A stretch of 32,350 bases of DNA, taken from positions 1 to 32,350 of the forward strand of contig JAPYUH010000021.1 of NCBI GenBank assembly GCA_029936195.1, written 5' to 3'. The DNA is from Alphaproteobacteria bacterium. Its GTDB lineage: Bacteria > Pseudomonadota > Alphaproteobacteria > GCA-2731375. The notes under the pieces were generated by a model. That model searched no databases and was not told the origin of the DNA. It saw only the letters and a list, made by a program, of their open reading frames with translations. Made by a program: the position numbers and the translations under genes. Numbering within the stretch: position 1 is the first letter of the stretch; each line of letters opens with the position of its first letter. This document shows, one piece after another, positions 16,278 through 24,111 of this stretch.

Positions 16278-18302
16278 ATGAAAAATCTTTGGTCGGACGA
16301 GGATGCCCAGGCTTGGGTTAGCCGTTGCGCGGATTTTGGCGTGGACGAGGACATGGCGCTGCGCCTTTACACCGCCCGGCTGTTGGGTGGGGAAGCGGCG
16401 TTGGTATTGCACGGCGGCGGCAATGTCTCGTTGAAGGCGCGGATCACCGATCAAATGGGCGACGATTTGACAGTGATGTATATCAAGGGCAGCGGCCAGG
16501 ACATGGCGCGGCTGGAGGCGGCGGACCTGCCGGCGGTACGGTTGCAGCCATTGCGGCGACTGCGAAATCTGGCGGCACTCGATGACACGTCAATGGTCAA
16601 TCTGCTGCGCGGCAATCTGTTGAATAGCCAGGCGCCCGACCCATCCGTGGAAACCCTTTTGCATGCCTTCCTGCCCCATGCATATGTGGACCACACTCAC
16701 GCCTCCGCCCTGCTAGCCCTGACCAATCAGCCCGCCGGCGGACAGATTTGCGCGGATTTATACGGCGACAAGGCCGTCGTGGTCCCCTACGCCAAGTCCG
16801 GCCTGGCCTTGGCCCAGCGGGTAGCCAAAGCGCATGAAAGTCTGCCCGGGTGCCGCGGCCTGATCCTTTCCAACCATGGCCTGATCAGTTTTGGGGAAAC
16901 CGCCCGGGCATCCTACGAGGCGATGATTGAATTGGTGACCATGGCCGAGGAACGGGTTCTTTGGGGCTGGACCAAGGTTTTCGCATCCATTGACCTACCC
17001 GTCGACCCGCCAACGCCGTCCCAGGTCGGGCCGCTTTTGCGGGGCGCCCTGGCCCGCGCCGACAATGACCTGCCTGGCGGACATGAACGCGTGGTTCTGG
17101 CATATCGCGGCTACAATGAAATCATGCACTATGTCAATGGGCGGGACCTTGCCCGTTATAGCCAGGTCGGCGTGGTCACGCCGGACCATGCCATCCGCAC
17201 CAAGGGCTGGCCGCTTGTCCTGGATGGCTGCACCAAGGAAGCCATTGCCGCCGGGATCGCCACTTTCGTGGAAAATTATACTGCCTATTTTGAGCGTCAC
17301 AAGCGCCCCGACATGGTGATGCTTGACCCCTTGCCCAAGGTGATTCTGGCACCGGGCGTCGGACTATTCGCGGCGGGACGAACGGCCCGGGATGCCGCCG
17401 TTACCGCCGATATCGCGAGCAGCGCCATTACCGTGATCAGCGCGGCGGAGGCTGCCGGCAGTTTCCACAGCATCGACGAGAGCGACCTATTCGAGATCGA
17501 ATACTGGTCCCTGGAACAGGCCAAGCTGGGCCGGGAGCCAAGCCCCCCCTTGGCCGGCCATGTGGCCGTGATCAGCGGCGGGGCCGGCGCCATCGGGGCG
17601 GCGACGGCGCGGGCTTTCGCCACCGAGGGCGCGGCGGTCGTGGTCCTGGATCTGGATGGGGAACAGGCGGCTTCGGTGGCGCAAGGTTTCGGCGGTATTG
17701 GGATTGCCTGTGACGTGACGGACGCTGACAGCGTCAGCGAGGCCTTCGCGCAGATCTGCCGGGTTCATGGCGGGGTTGATATCCTGGTCTCCAATGCGGG
17801 TGCGGCCTGGCAGGGGAAGATTGGTGAAGTCGACGACGCACTGCTAAGGCAAAGTTTCGAGCTGAATTTCTTTGCCCATCAATTGCTGGCGAAAACCGCC
17901 ACCGGGATCATGACGCACCAGGGAACCGGCGGCGTGTTGCTGTTCAATGCATCAAAACAGGCGGTTAATCCGGGTCCGGAATTTGGCCCCTATGGCCTGC
18001 CCAAAGCGGCCACGCTGTCCCTGATGCGGCAATATGCCGTGGACTATGGCGATCAGGGCATCCGTTCCAATGCCGTCAACGCGGATCGTATCCGCGGTGG
18101 ATTGCTGACCGGGGAAATGGTCGCGGCGCGGTCCAAGGCGCGGGGCGTGAGCGAGGCGGATTATATGGCGGGAAATCTGTTGGGGCGGGAAGTCCGGGCC
18201 GAAGACGTCGCCCGGGCCTTTGTCGATCTGGCCAAGTCCGAACGCACCACTGGCGCCGCCCTGTCCGTTGACGGCGGCAACATCGCCGCCGCCCTGCGTT
18301 AA
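16278..18302 (+). CDS. bifunctional class II aldolase/short-chain dehydrogenase fusion
   Basis: A two-domain protein of 674 residues. The N-terminal class II (fuculose/rhamnulose-1-phosphate type) aldolase domain has HGGGNVSLK near 45, zinc ligands His139 and His141 (DHTHAS) and His200 (SNHGL). The C-terminal SDR domain has SGGAGAIG (about 432-439), SNAG and Y572-x3-K576 (YGLPK). The architecture matches RhaD/YuxG-type proteins that split a ketose-1-phosphate to DHAP plus an aldehyde, while the SDR half oxidises or reduces a partner compound. Directly after mtnA, a 5-deoxyribulose-1-P or 5-methylthioribulose-1-P substrate is an attractive inference; rhamnulose-type sugars remain possible. Its TAA overlaps the stop of the convergent kinase. 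Confidence 0.93.
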   Translation: MKNLWSDEDAQAWVSRCADFGVDEDMALRLYTARLLGGEAALVLHGGGNVSLKARITDQMGDDLTVMYIKGSGQDMARLEAADLPAVRLQPLRRLRNLAALDDTSMVNLLRGNLLNSQAPDPSVETLLHAFLPHAYVDHTHASALLALTNQPAGGQICADLYGDKAVVVPYAKSGLALAQRVAKAHESLPGCRGLILSNHGLISFGETARASYEAMIELVTMAEERVLWGWTKVFASIDLPVDPPTPSQVGPLLRGALARADNDLPGGHERVVLAYRGYNEIMHYVNGRDLARYSQVGVVTPDHAIRTKGWPLVLDGCTKEAIAAGIATFVENYTAYFERHKRPDMVMLDPLPKVILAPGVGLFAAGRTARDAAVTADIASSAITVISAAEAAGSFHSIDESDLFEIEYWSLEQAKLGREPSPPLAGHVAVISGGAGAIGAATARAFATEGAAVVVLDLDGEQAASVAQGFGGIGIACDVTDADSVSEAFAQICRVHGGVDILVSNAGAAWQGKIGEVDDALLRQSFELNFFAHQLLAKTATGIMTHQGTGGVLLFNASKQAVNPGPEFGPYGLPKAATLSLMRQYAVDYGDQGIRSNAVNADRIRGGLLTGEMVAARSKARGVSEADYMAGNLLGREVRAEDVARAFVDLAKSERTTGAALSVDGGNIAAALR

Positions 18303-19207
18303 AACGGCACCACCTTAATCTCCCGCCGCCGCGCCTCGATATCCCGGCGATGGGGCACGCCGTCCTGAGCACCCGGTTGCAGACATGCCAGGCCGCCCGC
18401 CACGCTGCCATCCACCAGACAGTCGGCCAGGTCTTTTTCCGCCGCCATGGCCGCCACGAAGGCACCGACGAAGGCATCGCCGGCACCAACCGTATCCAAG
18501 GCCTTGATCGGCAGGGCATTGGCCCGCAAATTCCGGTTCTTGCCGATAACCATGGCGCCTTGGCCGCCCAATGTCAGCACCATGTCGAGGCCAAAGCGGT
18601 CCCGCACCTGGGCGCAGGCTTGGTCCAATGATGGGGTATTGATATCCAGGTCTTCGGCCAACATGGCCGCCTCCACCTCGTTGACGATTAGCATTTCCAG
18701 CTTGCCCAGACTTTCTGGGGGAATGGACTGATATGGCGCGGCGTTCAATATTGCCCTGGCGCCGTTTTCCACGGCGCTGTCGATACCGGCCCAGATTTCC
18801 CGGGGCGGTATTTCCATTTGCTGCAACACCAGATCGCCGGGCCCGCAGTGCAACTGCCGGGCAGAGGTTTGCAGATTGGCCCCGGATGAGACAACGATCT
18901 GATTCTCACCCGTGCTATCGACCGAAATCGTGGCGCAGGCAGTGGGGCGGTTCACGCGGGCGATATTGTCGAGAAAAACCCCGGCCTGCTCAAGATTGAC
19001 CAGGGCGCGCCGGCCGAAATCGTCATCGCCGATGGACGCAACGAATATGACGTCGCCTCCCGCGCGGGCCGCGGCCAATGCCTGATTGGCACCCTTGCCG
19101 CCTGGCAGCATGACATAGTCCGCCGTCAGCACGGTCTCGCCCGGTTGGGGCAATCGGCGTACGGATTGGACGATGTCCAAGCCAACGGAACCGAATACAA
19201 TGATCAA
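18299..19207 (-). CDS. PfkB-family carbohydrate kinase (ribokinase-like)
   Basis: A sugar kinase of 302 residues. GGKGANQA at 36-43 is the PfkB N-terminal signature and DTVGAGDAFVGAF near residue 240 is the C-terminal signature with the catalytic Asp and anion hole. Overall it is closest in appearance to ribokinase; it phosphorylates a pentose or a related sugar with ATP. The start is a TTG at 19207 (MIIVFGSVGLD) with only a weak Shine-Dalgarno; no ATG fits the conserved first strand better. It converges on the mtnA/aldolase operon with shared stop bases (TTAA at 18299-18302), so a metabolic link to pentose salvage is suggested by position only. Confidence 0.92.
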   Translation of the reverse strand: MIIVFGSVGLDIVQSVRRLPQPGETVLTADYVMLPGGKGANQALAAARAGGDVIFVASIGDDDFGRRALVNLEQAGVFLDNIARVNRPTACATISVDSTGENQIVVSSGANLQTSARQLHCGPGDLVLQQMEIPPREIWAGIDSAVENGARAILNAAPYQSIPPESLGKLEMLIVNEVEAAMLAEDLDINTPSLDQACAQVRDRFGLDMVLTLGGQGAMVIGKNRNLRANALPIKALDTVGAGDAFVGAFVAAMAAEKDLADCLVDGSVAGGLACLQPGAQDGVPHRRDIEARRREIKVVPF

Positions 19208-19241
19208 GACGTGACGTCCCAGCTAGATAGCGCAAACAAAA

Positions 19242-19430
19242 TTAGCGTCGGCCGCCGAATTTTGAAACGATACGAGGTCCGAAGCGATAAACATTGCCGG
19301 TCTGGACAATTCTCGCCCGGCGGTTGGCCATGTCATTGGCCTTGTATCGATGGCGCAGTTCCTTGAGACGCTTATCCTCTACCGCTTCGTCAATGGAACG
19401 CAGGCGTTTTTGCAGATATGGGCTCGTCAT
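19242..19430 (-). CDS. small basic protein of unknown function
   Basis: A short ORF of 62 residues from ATG 19430 (MTSPYLQKRLRSIDEAVED...), with an alternative ATG at 19475 giving 77 residues. It is rich in Arg/Lys with a charged helical stretch (KRLKELRHRYKAND), no membrane segment and no recognised domain. It lies 34 bp upstream of the kinase on the same strand and is divergent from the acyl-CoA dehydrogenases. The MTSPYL start looks like those of small alphaproteobacterial hypothetical proteins, but I cannot name a family. The 179-bp gap beyond 19475 shows no terminator or clear promoter. Confidence 0.5.
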   Translation of the reverse strand: MTSPYLQKRLRSIDEAVEDKRLKELRHRYKANDMANRRARIVQTGNVYRFGPRIVSKFGGRR

Positions 19431-19654
19431 GGCGGCGAAACTCACAAGCTTGGACACATTGGTCACATGCGGCATGCCAACAGTGCCGATAACACTTTAT
19501 TTACCACTTTTTTGGCGTAAGTCAAATTGCCGAAGCAATCAAAGATGGTTAACGGAAAACCTCGCGCCGGGGGCTCCGCATGCTCTCTTGTCAAGCGATG
19601 CAGGGAGCACTAGCATTCCGCCAAATTTGAGGCAGCGGTATTGGGTGATCGTGC

Positions 19655-20851
19655 ATGGAACTGGCATTTAGCGATGAAGACCTCGCTTTCCGGGAGGAAG
19701 TCCGCACCTTCGTGGCGGACAATTTGCCGGCCGACATCGCCGAATCAGTGCGCCGTGGCCGTGCCATCGACAAGTTGGACATCCAACGCTGGCAGCGCAT
19801 CCTGTTCGACCGGGGTTGGGCGGCACCGGCCTGGCCGGTGGAATATGGCGGACCAGGGTGGGACGCCACCAAACGCTATATCTTTGACGAAGTGATGTCG
19901 GAATTCGATACGCCGGAAACCATACCATTTGGCACGCTGATGGTCGGACCCTTGATCTATACTTTCGGCAATCAGGCGCAAAAAGATCGTTTTCTGCCGA
20001 AAATTCTGACCGGCGAGGAATGGTGGTGCCAAGGTTATTCCGAGCCGGGCTCGGGCTCCGATCTGGCCTCGTTGCAGACCAAGGCGGTCCGCGATGGGGA
20101 GCATTATGTGGTCAACGGCACCAAAACCTGGAATTCATCCGCCCATGTGGCCGATTGGGTGTTCTGTCTGGTCCGCACCTCGAACGAGGGCAAGCAGCAG
20201 GAAGGTATTTCATTCCTGCTGATCGACATGACCACGCCGGGGATTGATCCCAAACCGATTATCTCCATCGATGGCGCCCATCATCTGAACATGACCTATT
20301 ACACCGACGTTCGGGTGCCGGTGGAGAACCGCATCGGCGAAGAGAACAAGGGCTGGACCTACGCCAAATTCCTGCTGGGTCATGAACGCAATTCCATCGC
20401 CGAAGTGGGCCTGTCCAAGCAACGGGTGCGCCGGTTGCGAAAAATCGCCGGCGAGGAACAATTCGGCGGCGGCAGTCTGGCGGACGACGCCACTTATGCC
20501 GGCAGGATCGCCAATGTGGAAATTTCCCTGACCGCCCTGGAATACCTCAACCTGCGTTTCCTGGCCGAGGAGGCGGCGGGGCGGCCCATTGGCCCCGAAG
20601 TTTCCATGCTGAAGATAAAGGGCACGGAAATCCGTCAGAAGCTGACCGAATTGACCATCGAGGCCCTGGGCTATTATGCGATGCCGTTCGAGCCCGAGCA
20701 ATTGACCGACCGCTGGAACGAACCGCCCATCGGCCCCGATCACGCGGCGGCCCAGATGCCGCAATATTTATTCAGCCGTGCCGCGACCATATATGGCGGC
20801 AGCAACGAGATCCAACGCAACATTATCGCGAAAATGGTCCTCGGGCTTTAG
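19655..20851 (+). CDS. acyl-CoA dehydrogenase (FadE-like, YGGSNE type)
   Basis: A flavin-dependent acyl-CoA dehydrogenase of 398 residues. WWCQGYSEPGSGSDLASLQT forms the FAD/substrate region, GEENKGWTYAKFLLGHERN the central helix and YGGSNEIQRNI the C-terminal loop. Where MCAD has catalytic Glu376 this protein has Gly381, while Glu244 in GHERN stands at the alternative catalytic position used by isovaleryl-CoA dehydrogenase-like enzymes. This subfamily is common in clusters for steroid, bile-acid or branched substrates. It shares long identical segments with the next gene, indicating tandem duplication, and lies 25 bp upstream of it, so they are probably co-transcribed. Confidence 0.95.
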   Translation: MELAFSDEDLAFREEVRTFVADNLPADIAESVRRGRAIDKLDIQRWQRILFDRGWAAPAWPVEYGGPGWDATKRYIFDEVMSEFDTPETIPFGTLMVGPLIYTFGNQAQKDRFLPKILTGEEWWCQGYSEPGSGSDLASLQTKAVRDGEHYVVNGTKTWNSSAHVADWVFCLVRTSNEGKQQEGISFLLIDMTTPGIDPKPIISIDGAHHLNMTYYTDVRVPVENRIGEENKGWTYAKFLLGHERNSIAEVGLSKQRVRRLRKIAGEEQFGGGSLADDATYAGRIANVEISLTALEYLNLRFLAEEAAGRPIGPEVSMLKIKGTEIRQKLTELTIEALGYYAMPFEPEQLTDRWNEPPIGPDHAAAQMPQYLFSRAATIYGGSNEIQRNIIAKMVLGL

Positions 20852-20876
20852 TGGCGCCAGGATTAAGGAACTCCTC

Positions 20877-22058
20877 ATGGATATGAATTTCCACCCCGAA
20901 GATCTGGCCTTCCGCGACGAAGTGCGCAAGTTCATCGGTGAAAACCTGCCCAATGATCTGCGGGAAAAGGTCCGTCGTGGCCTGCATCTGGGCAAGGAGG
21001 ATTTCGAATTCTGGCAAAAGAAACTGAATGACCGGGGCTGGTTCGCGCCGCATTGGCCAATAGAGCTCGGCGGCGTGGCGTGGAGTTCAACACAGCATTA
21101 TTTATTCCAGAACGAACAGGTTGAAGCCAACTGCCCCTCGGTCATGCCGTTCGGGGTGCGCATGGTGGCCCCGGTGATCTTCACCTATGGCACGGATGAG
21201 CAGAAACAGCGCTTTCTGCCGCCAATCCTGGACAGCTCCGTGTGGTGGTGTCAGGGCTATTCGGAGCCGGGCTCGGGCTCGGATCTGGCCTCGCTGCAGA
21301 CCAAGGCGGTGCGCGATGGGGATCATTATGTGATCAACGGCACCAAGACCTGGACCACTCTGGCGCAACATGCCGATTGGATATTCTGTCTGGTCCGCAC
21401 GTCATCGGACGGCAAGCCCCAGGAAGGCATTTCCTTCCTGCTGATCGATATGAAAAGCCCCGGTATCGAGGTGACGCCGATCATCACCATCGATGGTTCG
21501 CACGAGGTCAACAGCGTCTTCTTCACGGACGTAAGGGTGCCGTTGAAAAATTTAATCGGCGAGGAGAACAAGGGCTGGACCTACGCCAAGTTTCTGTTGC
21601 TGTTCGAACGCTCCAATAGCCTCACTGGCGGCCTGAAACAGCAATTGCACCGCCTGAAAACCGTTGCGGCGGCGGAACTGTCCGGCGGCGCGGCCCTGCG
21701 TGATGATTCCGCCTTCGCGGCGCGGGTGGCGGACTACGAGGTGCAATTGCGCACCTATGATGCCCTGGAACTGCGCACCCTGGGCAAGACGGAGCCGGGC
21801 GCGGAGGCGTCTTATCTGAAAATCCTCGGTACCGATCTACAACAATTGGCGTCCGAATTAACCCTCCAAGCGGTGTCTTATTACGGCAATCCGTCTATCA
21901 GGGACGCCTTGGTCTACGGCTATAACGAGCCGTCCATCGGTCCGGAATATGCGGCGCCCGCGGCACCGCAATATTTCAACTACCGTAAAACGGCGATCTA
22001 TGCCGGATCGAACGAAATTCAGCGGAATATCTTGTCCAAGGCAGTTTTGGGTATGTAG
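20877..22058 (+). CDS. acyl-CoA dehydrogenase (second of a tandem pair)
   Basis: 393 residues, paralogous to the preceding gene: WWCQGYSEPGSGSDLASLQT and GEENKGWTYAKF are shared exactly. The C-terminal loop is YAGSNEIQRNI (Ala in place of the MCAD catalytic Glu), with Glu244 in LLFERSN as the probable catalytic base. The ATG at 20877 is chosen because AAGGA (20865-20869) precedes it with good spacing; the open frame reaches back into the previous gene. It is followed after 64 bp by a smaller, more divergent acyl-CoA dehydrogenase, an arrangement seen for heteromeric FadE pairs. Confidence 0.94.
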   Translation: MDMNFHPEDLAFRDEVRKFIGENLPNDLREKVRRGLHLGKEDFEFWQKKLNDRGWFAPHWPIELGGVAWSSTQHYLFQNEQVEANCPSVMPFGVRMVAPVIFTYGTDEQKQRFLPPILDSSVWWCQGYSEPGSGSDLASLQTKAVRDGDHYVINGTKTWTTLAQHADWIFCLVRTSSDGKPQEGISFLLIDMKSPGIEVTPIITIDGSHEVNSVFFTDVRVPLKNLIGEENKGWTYAKFLLLFERSNSLTGGLKQQLHRLKTVAAAELSGGAALRDDSAFAARVADYEVQLRTYDALELRTLGKTEPGAEASYLKILGTDLQQLASELTLQAVSYYGNPSIRDALVYGYNEPSIGPEYAAPAAPQYFNYRKTAIYAGSNEIQRNILSKAVLGM

Positions 22059-22122
22059 ACGCTTTGCGCCAACAACGGATCGTGTTAATTCAACAATTAG
22101 AAAAATTTGGTAGGAGAGCGTC

Positions 22123-23256
22123 ATGGATTTTTCCCTCAGCGAAGAGCAGCAACTGCTGAAGGACAGCGTGCAACGTTTCGTGCGCGAGGAATACGAGCTG
22201 GAGGCCCGGCGCAAATTGGTCGCCTCCGACATCGGCTATTCAGAGGAACACTGGGCCAAGATGGCGGAACTGGGCTGGCTGGCTCTGTCCCTGCCGGAAG
22301 AATACGGCGGCATCGGCGGCGGCCCGGTTGATACCATGGTGTTGATGGAAGAGCTGGGCCGGGGCCTGGTGGTGGAGCCCTACCTCACCTCCGTCGTCAT
22401 CGGCGGCGGCTTTCTCATGGCGGCCGGATCCAAGGAGCAAAAGACCGAACTGCTGCCCAAGCTGGCGGCGGGCGAATTGAAGCTGGCCTTTGCCTATGCC
22501 GAGCGGCAATCCCGCTTCGATCTGAACGACGTGGAATGCACCGCTGAAGCCTCGGCGGAAGGTGGCGGTGATAGCTACAAAATCAGCGGTCACAAGGGCG
22601 TGGTTTTCCACGCGGCCTCCGCCGACAAGATCATTGTCTCGGCCCGCACCTCCGGCGGCAGCCGGGACGCGGACGGCATCACTTTGTTCCTGATCGACAA
22701 CAATGCGGACGGCTTGAGCCGCCGGGATTATCCCACCGTGGACGGCCTGCGGGCTTCCGAATTGGAAATGGACGGCGTTGCCGGCACCCCCTTGGGCCAA
22801 GTTGGCGGCGGCGCGGCCTTGATGGATACGGTGGTCGGCCAGGCCATCGCGGCCATCTGTGCCGAGGCCGTGGGCTGCATGGACGTGTTGCAGGAAACCA
22901 CCAACGAATATCTCAAGACCCGGGTCCAGTTCGGCGTGCCGCTGTCAAAATTCCAGGTCCTCCAGCATCGCATGGTGGATATGTTCATGGAATGCGAACA
23001 GGCCCGCTCGATGACTTACATGGTCAACCTTAAGGTCGACGAGGCAGACAAGGTGGAGCGTGAAAAGGCGATCTCGGCCGCCAAGGTGCAGATCGGCAAT
23101 TCCGGCCGCTACGTGGGCCAGCAGTCCGTGCAGCTGCACGGCGGCATGGGCATGACGGACGAACTGCACGTGGGCCACTATTTCAAACGCCTGACCATGA
23201 TCGACACCATGTTCGGCAACAAGGACCATCACCTCAAACGCTACGCCGATCTCTAG
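22123..23256 (+). CDS. acyl-CoA dehydrogenase, divergent (possible partner subunit of a heteromeric enzyme)
   Basis: 377 residues of acyl-CoA dehydrogenase fold: MDFSLSEEQQLLKDSVQRF at the N-terminus, LPEEYGGIGGG, a helical C-terminus with FGVPLSKFQVLQHRMVDM and VQLHGGMGMTDE. The usual central FAD motif (T/S-E-P-G-S-G-S-D) is replaced by YAERQSRFDLND, and the catalytic C-terminal loop reads TMFGNKDHHLKRY without the Y-x-G-x-x-E signature. Such members often form alpha2beta2 complexes with a neighbouring catalytically complete subunit, as in mycobacterial FadE/ChsE pairs (family knowledge); pairing with 20877-22058 is inference. A Shine-Dalgarno (AGGAGAG) precedes the ATG. A terminator follows 22 bp after the stop. 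Confidence 0.94.
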   Translation: MDFSLSEEQQLLKDSVQRFVREEYELEARRKLVASDIGYSEEHWAKMAELGWLALSLPEEYGGIGGGPVDTMVLMEELGRGLVVEPYLTSVVIGGGFLMAAGSKEQKTELLPKLAAGELKLAFAYAERQSRFDLNDVECTAEASAEGGGDSYKISGHKGVVFHAASADKIIVSARTSGGSRDADGITLFLIDNNADGLSRRDYPTVDGLRASELEMDGVAGTPLGQVGGGAALMDTVVGQAIAAICAEAVGCMDVLQETTNEYLKTRVQFGVPLSKFQVLQHRMVDMFMECEQARSMTYMVNLKVDEADKVEREKAISAAKVQIGNSGRYVGQQSVQLHGGMGMTDELHVGHYFKRLTMIDTMFGNKDHHLKRYADL

Positions 23257-23278
23257 GGCTGATTATTTTACCGATGGG

Positions 23279-23308
23279 GCTGGCCCGTTCCTTCGGGCCG
23301 GCTCTTTT
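23279..23308 (+). terminator. rho-independent terminator after the acyl-CoA dehydrogenase operon
   Basis: GCTGGCCCG (23279-23287) pairs with CGGGCCGGC (23294-23302) with one G-U wobble across a six-base loop, followed by TCTTTT (23303-23308). The nine-pair GC-rich stem plus T-run is a textbook intrinsic terminator; it separates the acyl-CoA dehydrogenase genes from the PhyH-like gene 27 bp further on. Confidence 0.85.
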
Positions 23309-23334
23309 CGTATAGACAGGGAGTTGAAGACAAC

Positions 23335-24111
23335 GTGTTGAGCGCCGCGCAAATCGCCGAGTATCATGAAAAGGGTTATGTGGTGCCGGATTATCGATTG
23401 GGCGCTGATGTCCTCGACGCCATCCGCCGGGACCATGACCGCTTGCTGGCCAGTCATCCCGACTTCAGGGATAATTGCCCCGCCTTGCTGTCTTACGACC
23501 TGGCTTTTTTGAATTATGCCCGCGACCGCCGCATTCTGGACATGGCGGAACAACTGATCGGCCCGGATATCGCGTTGTGGAACATGAGTTTCTTCGCCAA
23601 GCCGGCCCTGAACGGGAAGAAGACGCCGTTTCATCAGGATGGCGAATACTGGCCGATCCGGCCGTTGGCGACCTGCACGGTCTGGATCGCCATTGATGCC
23701 GCCACGGTGGAAAACGGTTGCCTGCGTCTGTTACCGGGCTCCCACAAAGACCGGCGGTTGATGGCCCACGAGCAGAAGAATGATCCTAACTACACCTTGC
23801 AACAGGAACTACAGCCGTCGGAGTATGACGAAGGCGTGGCCGAGGATCTGATCCTGGAGGCCGGGCAGATGTCTTTCCACGATGTTTTTCTGGCCCATGG
23901 CTCCGAAATCAATACATCTACCAAGCCCCGGCGGGGCATGACGCTGAGGCTGATGCCCACGTCGTCGATTTTTGATCGTGACGTGGCGGTGCAAATGACG
24001 GCGGAACGGGGCGGCACCACTCTGGCCGATCATTCACTGTTTCTGTTGCGGGGTGGGGATCTATCGGGAAAAAACGATTTTCGTCTGCGGATACCCCAGG
24101 CAGCGGAATAG
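23335..24111 (+). CDS. phytanoyl-CoA dioxygenase (PhyH) family protein
   Basis: An Fe(II)/2-oxoglutarate-dependent oxygenase of 258 residues with a double-stranded beta-helix fold. The iron triad is visible as His100-Gln-Asp102 (TPFHQDGEYW) and His188 (HDVFLAHGSE), with an Arg-rich TKPRRGMTLRL segment following for 2-oxoglutarate binding. Family members hydroxylate the alpha carbon of branched acyl-CoAs or a range of small metabolites; the substrate here is not known. The start is a GTG at 23335 (GTG-TTG-AGC) after a GGGAG/GAAGA purine stretch. It follows a terminator, so it likely has its own promoter. Its TAG directly abuts the stop of the convergent cyclase pseudogene. Confidence 0.93.
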   Translation: MLSAAQIAEYHEKGYVVPDYRLGADVLDAIRRDHDRLLASHPDFRDNCPALLSYDLAFLNYARDRRILDMAEQLIGPDIALWNMSFFAKPALNGKKTPFHQDGEYWPIRPLATCTVWIAIDAATVENGCLRLLPGSHKDRRLMAHEQKNDPNYTLQQELQPSEYDEGVAEDLILEAGQMSFHDVFLAHGSEINTSTKPRRGMTLRLMPTSSIFDRDVAVQMTAERGGTTLADHSLFLLRGGDLSGKNDFRLRIPQAAE

